Source: UBA10649 sp963700255 (GTDB lineage Bacteria; Actinomycetota; Actinomycetes; S36-B12). From it: DNA of 64,000 nucleotides. The translations under genes were made by a program, and so were the position numbers. Where the stretch lies: the NCBI GenBank assembly GCA_963700255.1, contig CAVOWW010000038.1, forward strand, positions 17,917 to 81,916, in the 5' to 3' direction. The stretch's first letter is position 1, and each line of letters opens with the position of its first letter. Positions 11,207 through 20,791 of the stretch are shown one piece after another. Below the pieces are notes generated by a model. That model searched no databases, had not been told where the DNA came from, and saw nothing but the letters and a program-made list of their open reading frames with translations.

Positions 11207-11327
11207 TATAGATTCACGGCACGACAGCGATGCGGGCGCCCGATCACAGGGAGCGCGAGTCGCGGTCGACTGTCAGACCGACACCGTAGGTTCGCCGCAT
11301 CGCCCACCGAGTCACCGAGGAGACACC

Positions 11328-12383
<1,056 letters not shown>

Positions 12384-12395
12384 TCACCAGCGCAG

Positions 12396-12941
12396 ATGCG
12401 CTACGTCACCGAGCCCAAGCCTGGAACGCCGGGGGACCTGCAGGACGACGCCGATCCCGAGCAGGTCGCTCGCACGATCCTGCTTCGACGCCTGTCCGCT
12501 GCGCCTCGAACCCGCTCCGAGCTGCGCGCGGACCTGCTCCGGCGCGGCCTCCCGGAGGACGTCGCCGATCGTGTGCTCGACCGCTTCGCAGAGGTCGGAC
12601 TGATCGATGACACGGCCTATGCGCAGCTGTGGGTCGATTCGAGGCAGCGCACGCGCGGCTCCGCGCGAGGCGTCCTGCGGCAGGAACTGCGATCGAAGGG
12701 GGTCAGCGAGGACGATGCCGCCCTCGCGCTCGAGGGGATCGACGACGAGGCCGAGCGCGTGCGCGCGGTCCAGCTGGTGCAGGTGAAGGTGCGCTCGATG
12801 TCGCGACTGGAGCCCGAGGCGCAGGCCCGACGGCTGGTGTCCATGCTCATGCGTCGCGGCTACCGACGGGGGACTGCGCTCTCCGTCGTCACCGAGGTGC
12901 TCGGAGAGCTGACCGACGAGGTCGAGGGTCAGGACGACTGA
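12396..12941 (+). CDS. recX: Regulatory protein RecX
   Basis: A 181-residue RecX, which binds RecA filaments and limits their activity. The three-helix repeats are visible: ARTILLRRLSAAPRTRSELR, then LIDDTAYAQLWVDSRQRTRG with GVLRQELRSKGVSEDDA, and a third repeat rich in Arg near RRLVSMLMRRGYRRGTALS. It begins 12 bases after recA with no strong ribosome binding site of its own, so it is probably co-transcribed and coupled. Its last 13 bases overlap the end of the convergent thioredoxin-CcdA gene. Confidence 0.95.
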   Translation: MRYVTEPKPGTPGDLQDDADPEQVARTILLRRLSAAPRTRSELRADLLRRGLPEDVADRVLDRFAEVGLIDDTAYAQLWVDSRQRTRGSARGVLRQELRSKGVSEDDAALALEGIDDEAERVRAVQLVQVKVRSMSRLEPEAQARRLVSMLMRRGYRRGTALSVVTEVLGELTDEVEGQDD

Positions 12942-14215
12942 ACCGAGTGCGTCGGATCGCTCCTGCGTGCGGTGACGGCGTAGGCCACGGCGGCTATCGC
13001 GAGGGCGGTGCCGAAGACGAGGACCGTGCCGAGCAGCGTGGACAGCGCCGTGGGCGCCAGCAGCATCGTCACGGCCAGGCAGATGAGGACGGATCCCGCG
13101 ACGAGCTTCAGGGCGCGACCATGCCGCTCCTGCACCTTGGTCGCCCGCAGCGTCACCACTGCCAGCACGAAGACGATGAGCTCGTCGAGCAGGAAGACGA
13201 GCATGTACGCGCCGAACAGCCCGGCCGCCTGGAGCCCGGTGACGTCCGCCTCGGCCAGCATCGTCGTCCACAGCAGGGGCAGGCCAGCCGTGCACGGCGT
13301 CTCGAGGAGCGACACGGCGATGGCGAGGGCGACTGTCCCGGCGATCGTTGCCACGAGCGCCCCCTCGGGAGAGGCAACCCGACGCATCCTCGCGTAGATC
13401 CCTGGGCGCTGGCCGGAGGAGATCGACAGCGACGGACCTGCCGTGATCCCCAGGCCGTCCTTGAACTGCAGGACGCCGAAGGTCCCCGCGACGACGGCGA
13501 CCACCAGGCGCAGCCACCCCATGCCCGACAGGTAGGACGCTGCGGAGTACATGCCCACCATGTAGAGCGCGTACATCCCCGCGGTAACGGTGAGGAAGAC
13601 CGTTCCCACGAGCAGCACCCGTCCACGGGACCCCCGGTTGAGCACCATCGCCAGCAGCAGGCTGAGGACCCAGAGGGAGCACGGGTTGACCCCGTCCACG
13701 AAGCCGATCGCGAGGGTGCTGGCCAGCAGCGACGTGCCGGCGAGGTCGACCTCGCCCAGGAGCGGGACCTCCACCGTCCGGGTCGACGACGTCTCCTGCG
13801 CCGGGGCGGGTTCACTGCGGCCGACAGCGTCGACGGCGGCAGTGATCTCCTGGGCCGTCGTGGTGTCGAAGCCGATCCAGACCCGGTCGCCGATGATCGT
13901 CACCGGCACCCCGGTCGGCTCGAACCCGAGCTGCTCGGCCGTGGCGATGAGCAGCTGCCGGCCCTGCTCGTCGTACCAGACCTCGTGCTCCTCCACCCGC
14001 AGCTGCGGGTGGGTGCTGGTGAGCTCGGCGAGGAAGGCGCGCTCGGCCGCGCAGTGGGGGCAGCCATCCCCGTGGAACAGGACCAGGGTCACGGCCGCGT
14101 CGTCGCTGGCGGGGTGGGTGCTGGCCCCAGCCGCGCTGACGGGTGCAGCGACCACCAGCGCGCCCACGGTGACGAGCGCGCCCAGCAGGAGCGTCAGCAC
14201 TCGTCGAGCGCCCAT
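12929..14215 (-). CDS. Thioredoxin-like domain fused to CcdA/DsbD-type membrane domain
   Basis: A 428-residue protein. After a signal peptide or anchor (VLTLLLGALVTVGALVVAA) comes a thioredoxin fold with active site GDGCPHCAAE (residues about 49-58) and cis-Pro in FEPTGVPVTIIGD. A polytopic domain of about eight segments follows, with one buried cysteine in FVDGVNPCSLWVLSLLLAM and another in SLLETPCTAGLPLLWTT. These paired Pro-Cys motifs match the CcdA/DsbD family that passes reducing equivalents across the membrane. The natural reading is a single-chain reductant conduit serving extracytoplasmic thiols. It is convergent with recX and 32 bases upstream of the TetR gene's end. Confidence 0.75.
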   Translation of the reverse strand: MGARRVLTLLLGALVTVGALVVAAPVSAAGASTHPASDDAAVTLVLFHGDGCPHCAAERAFLAELTSTHPQLRVEEHEVWYDEQGRQLLIATAEQLGFEPTGVPVTIIGDRVWIGFDTTTAQEITAAVDAVGRSEPAPAQETSSTRTVEVPLLGEVDLAGTSLLASTLAIGFVDGVNPCSLWVLSLLLAMVLNRGSRGRVLLVGTVFLTVTAGMYALYMVGMYSAASYLSGMGWLRLVVAVVAGTFGVLQFKDGLGITAGPSLSISSGQRPGIYARMRRVASPEGALVATIAGTVALAIAVSLLETPCTAGLPLLWTTMLAEADVTGLQAAGLFGAYMLVFLLDELIVFVLAVVTLRATKVQERHGRALKLVAGSVLICLAVTMLLAPTALSTLLGTVLVFGTALAIAAVAYAVTARRSDPTHSVQSS

Positions 14216-14247
14216 GTCCCCACTCTCGCCCGCCGGGCGGCCGTGGG

Positions 14248-14871
14248 TCAGGGGCTAACGGCCTGTCCCGCGGCTTCCAGCCGGACGATCCCGAGGAGGG
14301 GCAGCATGATCGTGTCGACGATGTGCTCGACCTGGGCGTGGGAGGGGACCGTGCCGGCGAGCAGCAGCTGGTGGAGGGTGAGCGCGGCCGGCAGCTCGAG
14401 GACGTAGGGGTCGATGGGCTGGGCGGGGATCTCGCCTCGCGCCATCGCCCGCTGGAACATGCCGATGACCTCGACCTGCTTGGCCTGCCCGAAGCTCGTC
14501 TGGAACTCCTCAGCGAGGCTCGGGTCGTGGGCCGCCTCGCTGATGAGCTCACGGAGCACCACCCCGAGGTCGCCGTCCAGCTGGCCCGTGAAGGTCGTGA
14601 GCGAGGTGATCATGTCCTCACGCAGGGAGCCGCTGTCGGGCGGGGTCGGCGGCAAGGACTCCATCAGCGTCGTGATGAAGACGTCGAGGGCGAGGGCCCG
14701 GACGTTCGGCCAGCGCCGGTAGAGCGCGGCCTTGCCCGTGCCCGCCCGCTTGGCGATGCGGTCCATCGACGCGCCTCGCACGCCCCGCTCGGAGATCTCC
14801 GCGAGGGCGGCGTCGACGACCGCCTCGCGCAGCACGTCTCCGCGACGTCGCAGAACGCAGGTGTTGACCAC
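14248..14871 (-). CDS. TetR-family repressor
   Basis: A 207-residue regulator with an N-terminal TetR helix-turn-helix (residues about 12-58: LREAVVDAALAEISERG, then MDRIAKRAGTGKAALYRRWP). The C-terminal ligand-binding domain has no recognisable specificity. I used the GTG at 14871 (VVNTCVLRRRG); an ATG slightly downstream is not in the right position for the domain. It is divergent from the MmpL-like transporter, and the 115-base gap carries a twin palindromic operator, so it most likely represses both genes until an efflux substrate or lipid is bound. Confidence 0.88.
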   Translation of the reverse strand: MVNTCVLRRRGDVLREAVVDAALAEISERGVRGASMDRIAKRAGTGKAALYRRWPNVRALALDVFITTLMESLPPTPPDSGSLREDMITSLTTFTGQLDGDLGVVLRELISEAAHDPSLAEEFQTSFGQAKQVEVIGMFQRAMARGEIPAQPIDPYVLELPAALTLHQLLLAGTVPSHAQVEHIVDTIMLPLLGIVRLEAAGQAVSP

Positions 14872-14893
14872 GCCCGCACGATAGCACGATAGT

Positions 14894-14940
14894 GAACAGG
14901 AGCGTTCCCTCAACTTGACAGTTAGGGAACGATGGCGTTC
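14894..14940. promoter_or_regulatory. Twin palindromic operator around a TTGACA minus-35 box
   Basis: Two GAAC-N6-GTTC palindromes lie at 14894-14907 and 14927-14940, 33 bases apart centre to centre, about three helical turns. They are also mirror images in a larger inverted repeat (GTTCCCT at 14904-14910 with AGGGAAC at 14924-14930). A consensus TTGACA at 14915-14920 lies between the arms, directed towards the MmpL gene. This is the pattern expected for two TetR dimers blocking a promoter. Confidence 0.75.
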
Positions 14941-14986
14941 GCTAGGCGTAGCACATCTCGTCGCCCCCACGCTGGAAGTAGGACTC

Positions 14987-17377
14987 ATGCCCGGCTTGTC
15001 CGCATGGGCGGTTCGCCGCCCGGTGATCGCCCTCGTCTCCTGGCTCGTCGCCCTCGTGGTCGTCGTCGGCCTCGGCACCCAGGCCGGCGGGGAGCTGAAC
15101 GACTCGTTCGACCTGCCCGACACCGAGTCGAAGGTCGCCACCGACCTGCTGTCGGCGAGTGGGACGGACACGAGCCGGCTCGACGGTGGGGCGACCATCG
15201 TGTGGTCCCCGGCGACCGGCACGGCGGTCGACCCGGCCGTCGCCGAGCAGATCGTGCCCTTCCTGACCGAGGTCGCCGCCCTGGAGTCGGTCGCGTGCGT
15301 CACGAACCCACTCGACCCGCAGGGCGCTCCGCTGGGCACCGGCTGCCCGGAAGCCTCCGGACCCGACCCGGCCGCGATGCAGACCCTGACGCCGGAGGAG
15401 CAGCAGATCCTCGCTGCCTCGTTCTCGTCCGTCAGCCCGGACCAGACCGTCGCGTACGCGACCGTCTCGTTCGTCACCGATGAGAACGGCGAGCTGAGCG
15501 TCTCCACTGAGGATGCCAAGGTCATCCTCGACGGTGTCAAGGAGCTCAACGGCGACCAGCTGGCTGTCGGTGCGCAGGGCCAGGTGCTGGAGTTCGCGGG
15601 CCAGGAGCCGCCGAGCAGCGAGGCGATCGGACTTCTCGTCGCCATCATCATCCTGCTCATCGCCTTCGGCTCGATCGTGGCGGCCGGCATGCCGATCGTC
15701 GTCGCACTGGTGGGCCTGACGATGGGCCAGATGTTCGTCCTCGTCGTCGCGAACTTCCTCGACGTCGCGACCTTCGCGCCCACGCTGGCCGCGATGATCG
15801 GCCTCGGTGTCGGCATCGACTACGCCCTGTTCGTCATGAACCGATACCGCCAGGCCGTCCTGCACGGGCGCGCGCCGAAGGACGCGGCGATGGAGGCCGT
15901 GCAGACGGCCGGCCGTGCCGTCCTGTTCGCCGGCAGCACCGTCATCATCGCCCTCCTCGGCCTCTTCGTACTCGGCATCAACTTCTTCAACGGCCTCGCG
16001 GTCGCCGCTGCCGTGACCGTGCTCATGGTCATGCTGTCGGCGCTGTGGATGCTGCCGGCACTGCTGAGCCTGCTCGGCGCCAAGGCGCTGGCCTGGCGCC
16101 TGCCGTGGGGAAAGAAGCCGGGGTCCCTCAAGGGTCATCCGGAGGGTCGTGCGTGGGCACACTACGGCCGGTTCCTGCAGAGGAAGCCGATCATCCCGGC
16201 GCTGCTCGCCCTTGCGGTCGTCGTCGTCCTCGCGATCCCGATGTTCAGCCTCCGCCAGGGGTTCGCGGATGACTCGGGCAAGCCTGAGGGCTCGCCGGCG
16301 CGCATCGCGTACGACCTGCGCGCCGAGGGCTTCGGCCCGGGGGTGAACGGGCCCTTCCTCGTGGTGGCGGACCTGTCGGAGGCCACCAGCCCGGATGCCT
16401 ACGCCCAGATCATCGCCGGCCTGGCGCAGACCGAGGGTGTCGCGGGCACGTCGCCGAGTGCGGATGTGCTCCCCATCCTTGGCAAGCTGTCCCAGGCCGC
16501 TGCGGAGAACGCGCAGGCCGAGGGGGCGGCCGCTCCGCAGACCGTCCAGGCCATCGCTGTGTACCCGACCACGTCGCCACAGGACCAGGCGACGACGGAG
16601 CTGCTCGAGCGGCTGCGCACCGAGACGAACCCTGCGCTGCAGGACTCGACCGGCGCGAAGCTGTATGTCGGTGGGACGCAGGCGATCACGAGCGACTTCA
16701 CGACGGTGCTGCAGGATGCCCTGCCGCTGTTCCTGTCGATCGTGGTCGGCCTGGGCTTCCTCGCCCTCGTGCTCCTCTTCCGCTCCATCGTCGTGCCGTT
16801 GACGGCGGCGATCACCAGCATGCTGTCCTTCGCGGCCGCGATGGGCATCACGGTCGCGGTGTTCCAGTGGGGCTGGTTCATGGACCTGCTCGGCATCCCG
16901 GGAACCGGGCCCATCTTCCCGTTCCTGCCGATCATGGTGTTCGCGATCCTCTTCGGACTGTCGATGGACTACCAGGTCTTCCTGGTGTCGCGCATGCAGG
17001 AGGAGTGGCTGCACACCGGAGACAACAAGGCCGCCGTCCGTCGCGGCCTGGCCGGATCCGGGCGCGTCGTGGTCATCGCCGCGGCGATCATGGCGAGCGT
17101 GTTCCTCGCGTTCGTCCCGAGCACCAACGCGACCATCAAGCTGTTCGGCATAGCGCTGGCATCGGCGGTCATCATCGATGCCTTCATCGTGCGCCTGATC
17201 CTGGTGCCGTCCCTGATGTCGATGCTGGGCAAGGCGAACTGGTGGCTGCCGGGGTGGCTCGACCGCATCCTCCCGAAGGTGCAGATCGAGGCGCCCGAGG
17301 ACGAGCTCACCGATGACGAGCTCACCGACGACGAGCCTGAGCCGCTCGGCGAGCCGGATACCGTCGGCGTCCGCTAG
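14987..17377 (+). CDS. MMPL-family RND transporter
   Basis: A 796-residue polytopic protein with two copies of the MMPL domain. Each copy has one lone membrane segment, a large extracytoplasmic domain and a bundle of segments. The proton-relay region shows as GVGIDYALFVMNRYR in the first copy and GLSMDYQVFLVSRMQEEW in the second. Members export lipids, siderophores or drugs. The ATG at 14987 after ggaagtagg gives MPGLSAWAVRRPVIALVSWL, the usual family start. The acidic C-terminal tail includes a short direct repeat (DELTDDELTDDE). It is regulated by the divergent TetR protein. Confidence 0.92.
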   Translation: MPGLSAWAVRRPVIALVSWLVALVVVVGLGTQAGGELNDSFDLPDTESKVATDLLSASGTDTSRLDGGATIVWSPATGTAVDPAVAEQIVPFLTEVAALESVACVTNPLDPQGAPLGTGCPEASGPDPAAMQTLTPEEQQILAASFSSVSPDQTVAYATVSFVTDENGELSVSTEDAKVILDGVKELNGDQLAVGAQGQVLEFAGQEPPSSEAIGLLVAIIILLIAFGSIVAAGMPIVVALVGLTMGQMFVLVVANFLDVATFAPTLAAMIGLGVGIDYALFVMNRYRQAVLHGRAPKDAAMEAVQTAGRAVLFAGSTVIIALLGLFVLGINFFNGLAVAAAVTVLMVMLSALWMLPALLSLLGAKALAWRLPWGKKPGSLKGHPEGRAWAHYGRFLQRKPIIPALLALAVVVVLAIPMFSLRQGFADDSGKPEGSPARIAYDLRAEGFGPGVNGPFLVVADLSEATSPDAYAQIIAGLAQTEGVAGTSPSADVLPILGKLSQAAAENAQAEGAAAPQTVQAIAVYPTTSPQDQATTELLERLRTETNPALQDSTGAKLYVGGTQAITSDFTTVLQDALPLFLSIVVGLGFLALVLLFRSIVVPLTAAITSMLSFAAAMGITVAVFQWGWFMDLLGIPGTGPIFPFLPIMVFAILFGLSMDYQVFLVSRMQEEWLHTGDNKAAVRRGLAGSGRVVVIAAAIMASVFLAFVPSTNATIKLFGIALASAVIIDAFIVRLILVPSLMSMLGKANWWLPGWLDRILPKVQIEAPEDELTDDELTDDEPEPLGEPDTVGVR

Positions 17378-17387
17378 GACGCGGCAC

Positions 17388-17437
17388 CATCGGCGAGTGG
17401 CCAGAGTGCGCATGCGCACTTTGGCCACTCGCCGATG
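17388..17437. terminator. 50-base near-perfect palindrome after the MMPL gene
   Basis: The arms start catcggcgagtggcca and end tggccactcgccgatg, with a central agtgcgcatgcgcact that is itself a dyad. Twenty-four of 25 base pairs match. It lies 10 bases after the MMPL stop and 35 bases before the next start, and probably ends transcription. There is no U tract, as is common in high-GC actinobacteria. Confidence 0.7.
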
Positions 17438-17471
17438 ATATGTCCGGGTGTCACGGCGTTACGGTGGGCGC

Positions 17472-19082
17472 ATGAGCGCGCCGGGGGGTCACGGGTCCCT
17501 GTCCGCGGCGTCGGACGGAGCGCGCGATCGGCCGTCGCGAAGTGCGCTCGTCCTCCTCGCCCTGGTCACCGGGGCGATCGTCTCCAACATCAACCTGAGC
17601 ATCGCCAACGTGGCGCTGCCGACCATCGGCGCGGACCTGGGGGCGACGCAGGACCAGCTCACCTCGATCGCCAACGCGTTCGCCCTCGGCCTCGCGTCGA
17701 CGGTCCTGTACCTCGGTTCGATCGGCGACCGCTACGGGCGCAAGCTGCTCTTCGTGCTCGGGTGCGTGCTGACCGTCCCCACGGCGATGCTCGCAGCGTG
17801 GGCCCCGTCGCCCGAGGTCCTGACGCTGGCCCGCTTCGCGGGCGGCTTCGCCGCCGCGCTGCTCTTCCCGACCACCCTCTCGCTGATCTCGGCGCTGTAC
17901 CGCGGACGCGCGCGGGTGACGGCGATCGCGCTGTGGTCCGGGCTCGGCGGCGGCGTGGCCGCCCTCGGCCCGCTCATCGGCGGCTGGCTGCTCGAGTCCT
18001 TCTGGTGGGGCTCGGTCTTCCTCATCACCCTGCCGCTCGTCGTCCTCGCGCTCGTGGTCGGGCTCTGGGTCCTGCCGTGGCATGCCGGGGAGGAGGTCTT
18101 CCCCGTCGACCACCTCGGGGGTGTCCTGTCGGTGCTCGGCGTGGGCGGACTGGTCCTGATGATCGAGCGGATCGACAAGGGCCTCACCACCGAGTGGATC
18201 GTCATCGCGTCGGTCGCGATCGTCAGCCTGGTGCTCTTCTTCTGGCGGCAGACTCGTGCGCCGCGCCCGTTGATGTCGCTGCCGCTCGCCAAGGCACGCA
18301 CCTTCTGGGTGGCCTTCGTGGCCGGAGCCATCACCTTCGGCTCGCTCATCGGTGCCATGTTCATCGGCCAGCAGTACACGCAGAACGTCCTCGGTTACGA
18401 CACGCTCACGGCCGCGGCCGTCGTTCTGCCGGCGGCGTTCGGCACCGCGATCTTCGGGCAGCTGGCGGGTCGGCTGATCCCGGCCAAGGGCTCCCAGTTC
18501 ACCTTCATGCTGGGTCTCGGGTCGGTGGCTGCGGCGTTCACGGTGATGCTGGTGGCATGGACGAGCGGCGCCAGCATGGGCTGGGTGCTGCTGGCCTACG
18601 GACTGGTCGGCGCCGGAGTGGGTCTCGCCGCCACGCCCGCCTCGCGGTCGCTGATGTCGTCGGTGCCGTCGAGCAGGGGCGGAATGGGCTCGGCATTCCT
18701 CGACCTCACCCGCGACTTCGGCGGCGCGATCATGCAGGCGATCATGGGCGCCCTGCTGGCCGGGGCGTACGCCGCCAGGATCGGCGCCGACCTGGCCTCG
18801 CTGCCTCCTCAGGATGCCGCGAAGGTCAGCGACGACACAGCGGACGCGTTGACGTCGTCCTTCCAGAGTGCTGAGCAGGTGGCGACGCAGTATCCCGACT
18901 ACGCGAGCCAGATCACCTCGGCGGCGGCGGACGCCTTCACGTCCGGCAAGAGCGCGGCCATCGCCGTGGCGCTGGTGCTGACCCTCGTCGGCCTGGCGCT
19001 GGTCCTGGTGGTGTATCCGCGCAAGAGCGCCGAGGAGGCCTACTACGCGAAGGTGCAGGAGTCGGCTGAGGCGAAGCCGTGA
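17472..19082 (+). CDS. MFS transporter, DHA2 (14-TM, EmrB/QacA) type
   Basis: A 536-residue transporter with about 14 membrane segments. NINLSIANVALPTIGADLGA in TM1 is the DHA2 signature, LGSIGDRYGRKLLF is motif A, and PTTLSLISALYRGRARVTAI sits in the TM4-5 region. Proteins of this kind are proton-driven drug exporters. A soluble, Gln/Ala/Ser-rich loop (residues about 440-490) precedes the last segment. The ATG at 17472 gives MSAPGGHGSLSAASD. The stop overlaps the GTG of the following acetyltransferase, so the pair forms an operon of its own behind the palindrome at 17388-17437. Confidence 0.9.
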   Translation: MSAPGGHGSLSAASDGARDRPSRSALVLLALVTGAIVSNINLSIANVALPTIGADLGATQDQLTSIANAFALGLASTVLYLGSIGDRYGRKLLFVLGCVLTVPTAMLAAWAPSPEVLTLARFAGGFAAALLFPTTLSLISALYRGRARVTAIALWSGLGGGVAALGPLIGGWLLESFWWGSVFLITLPLVVLALVVGLWVLPWHAGEEVFPVDHLGGVLSVLGVGGLVLMIERIDKGLTTEWIVIASVAIVSLVLFFWRQTRAPRPLMSLPLAKARTFWVAFVAGAITFGSLIGAMFIGQQYTQNVLGYDTLTAAAVVLPAAFGTAIFGQLAGRLIPAKGSQFTFMLGLGSVAAAFTVMLVAWTSGASMGWVLLAYGLVGAGVGLAATPASRSLMSSVPSSRGGMGSAFLDLTRDFGGAIMQAIMGALLAGAYAARIGADLASLPPQDAAKVSDDTADALTSSFQSAEQVATQYPDYASQITSAAADAFTSGKSAAIAVALVLTLVGLALVLVVYPRKSAEEAYYAKVQESAEAKP

Positions 19083-19639
19083 CCGATGCCGACCTGCTGA
19101 TCCGCACGCCGAGGCTCGACCTGCACACGGTGCGGCCCGAGGACTACGACCTGCTCTCCGCGGATCGTGACCACCCGCGCCTGTGGGTCGATCGCGGCTT
19201 CACCAACCCTTACCGCCGCCTCGTCGACGACCCGGGTCCCCTGCGCTACCGGCTGCCGCTGATCGAGGCCGACCCGGAGGCGGCGCCCTACCTGCTGCGC
19301 ATGGCCGTGCTGCGTGACGACGCCGTCATCGTCGGCAGCGCCGGCTTCCATGCCCGTCCGGACGCCGACGGGATGATCGAGATCGGCCTCGGGATCGTGC
19401 CGGAGTGGCGAGGGCGCGGCCTGGCCACCGAGCTGCTGCGAGGCATGTGGGGATGGGTGGTGGACAGGCCAGGGGTTCGCACGCTCCGGTACACGGTGAG
19501 CCCCGACAACGCGCCATCCCAGGCGATCATCGGCAGGTTCGGCTTCGCGTACATGGGCCAGCAGGTCGACGAGGAGGACGGACCCGAGGACATCTACGAG
19601 CAGTCGGCTGACGAGTACCGCCGTCGATCCCAGGCCTAG
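19079..19639 (+). CDS. GNAT-family N-acetyltransferase (RimJ/RimL type)
   Basis: A 186-residue acetyltransferase of the Acetyltransf_3 kind. It begins LIRTPRLDLHTVRPEDYDLL, has the acetyl-CoA loop in VPEWRGRGLATELLRGM (R/Q-x-x-G-x-A region), and ends with the PSQAIIGRFGFAYMG helix common to RimJ-like enzymes. The substrate is unknown. Its GTG overlaps the stop of the DHA2 transporter (GTGA), so it may modify the transporter's substrate; that link rests only on position. Confidence 0.85.
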   Translation: MTDADLLIRTPRLDLHTVRPEDYDLLSADRDHPRLWVDRGFTNPYRRLVDDPGPLRYRLPLIEADPEAAPYLLRMAVLRDDAVIVGSAGFHARPDADGMIEIGLGIVPEWRGRGLATELLRGMWGWVVDRPGVRTLRYTVSPDNAPSQAIIGRFGFAYMGQQVDEEDGPEDIYEQSADEYRRRSQA

Positions 19640-19752
19640 GATCGTCGATCAGGGAGCCGCGCTCGGCGAGTCTGCGGCTGTGGCGGGGCCTGCACGGATC
19701 CTCCTGATACACCTTGACACGAGGCGGCAAGGAACGGGAGAGGGGTGATCGC

Positions 19753-20751
19753 GTGACTGCAGATGCCAGCACGCCGATGACCCCTGCCCGGGCGCTGCAG
19801 CTCTGGATCGCGGTTCAGACCCTGAAACCGGTCGTCACCCCGGGATACGACCCATCCGAGCACGGCCCGGCGCTCGACGTCCTCGGCGAGCAGCTGCTGG
19901 CCGATCGGACCCTGGCCAGTGGCAAGGTCAGTGATGCGCTCACGGCGCTGATGGCCAACCCGCAGATGGGGACGGCGGACCTGTCGGCCGCCGTGTTCGG
20001 CGGCAACGCCGGGTACACCATGCACGTCATGTGGCCGCTGACGTCGATCTTCGCCGGTCGCATGCCCAGGAAGGTGGCCGGCTCGACAGGCAAGAGCTAC
20101 GTGGGCTGGGTCGACCGCATCCGTCGAGCGGTGATGCGGGGACTGCCCCTGGAGAGCGCCGACGGTGTCTCGGCCGTTCTCGACGCCGTGAGTGATGCCT
20201 ACGCCGCGGCCGTCGTCGCCGTCCCCTCCCCGGACGTGCACGCTGGGACCCTCGCCGAGGGTGCGAGCGAGCGGGTCGACACCAATGAGCCGGGCATCTA
20301 CGTCTTCACGACGCCGACCTACCTTGCCCACCCGCCGTTCGGATGGAGCACCGAGGATCCGGCTCGCCTTGACTTCCGCTTCCTGAATGTCAGCAGCACG
20401 ACCGTCGACGCTGACGGGCAGGTGGTGAGCGAGGTCGCTCGAGGTACGGGGCTGCCCGAGCCCTACATCATCCTGGCGATGTTCCGGAGTATCGATCCCG
20501 ACGCCGCATACCTGACGAAGGAGGGCCAGATCCATCGCCTCCTCACCGAGGCGCGCCACGGGCCGGAGAAGGACGGCACCCAGCGAACGGCAGGCCAAGG
20601 TGCGGGGGTCGGGTGGTTCATCACCCGCCTGCCCTTCATCGTGGCGATTGCCGAGTCGATCGGCCTGGAGTCGGTGATGCCGGACGACCTCAAGGCCGGG
20701 GTGAACGAGATGCTGGCGGCATGCCAGCTGACCGACTGGACCCTCGGCTGA
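19753..20751 (+). CDS. Protein of unknown function
   Basis: A 332-residue soluble protein that I do not recognise. It has no signal peptide or membrane segment. The start is taken at a GTG (VTADASTPMTPARALQLWIA) behind ggagaggggtgatcgc. Notable parts are a basic, aromatic stretch (SIFAGRMPRKVAGSTGKSYV) in the first third and PYIILAMFRSIDPDAAYLTK near residue 240. It stands alone between the acetyltransferase and miaB, with 113 bases upstream and 40 downstream. The base composition matches its neighbours. A catalytic role cannot be argued from the sequence. Confidence 0.7.
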   Translation: MTADASTPMTPARALQLWIAVQTLKPVVTPGYDPSEHGPALDVLGEQLLADRTLASGKVSDALTALMANPQMGTADLSAAVFGGNAGYTMHVMWPLTSIFAGRMPRKVAGSTGKSYVGWVDRIRRAVMRGLPLESADGVSAVLDAVSDAYAAAVVAVPSPDVHAGTLAEGASERVDTNEPGIYVFTTPTYLAHPPFGWSTEDPARLDFRFLNVSSTTVDADGQVVSEVARGTGLPEPYIILAMFRSIDPDAAYLTKEGQIHRLLTEARHGPEKDGTQRTAGQGAGVGWFITRLPFIVAIAESIGLESVMPDDLKAGVNEMLAACQLTDWTLG

Positions 20752-20791
20752 GCCGGTCAGGGTCTCCCTGGATGCTCGGTCCCTAGACTCT

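Noticed and set aside
14942..17428. An 828-codon minus-strand frame opposite the MMPL gene
   Set aside because: It has a biased, Arg/Asp-rich composition without motifs, and the plus-strand MMPL protein is unmistakable.
17388..17437. Attachment site or origin-like element
   Set aside because: It is a simple palindrome at a gene end with no integrase, replication gene or direct repeat nearby.
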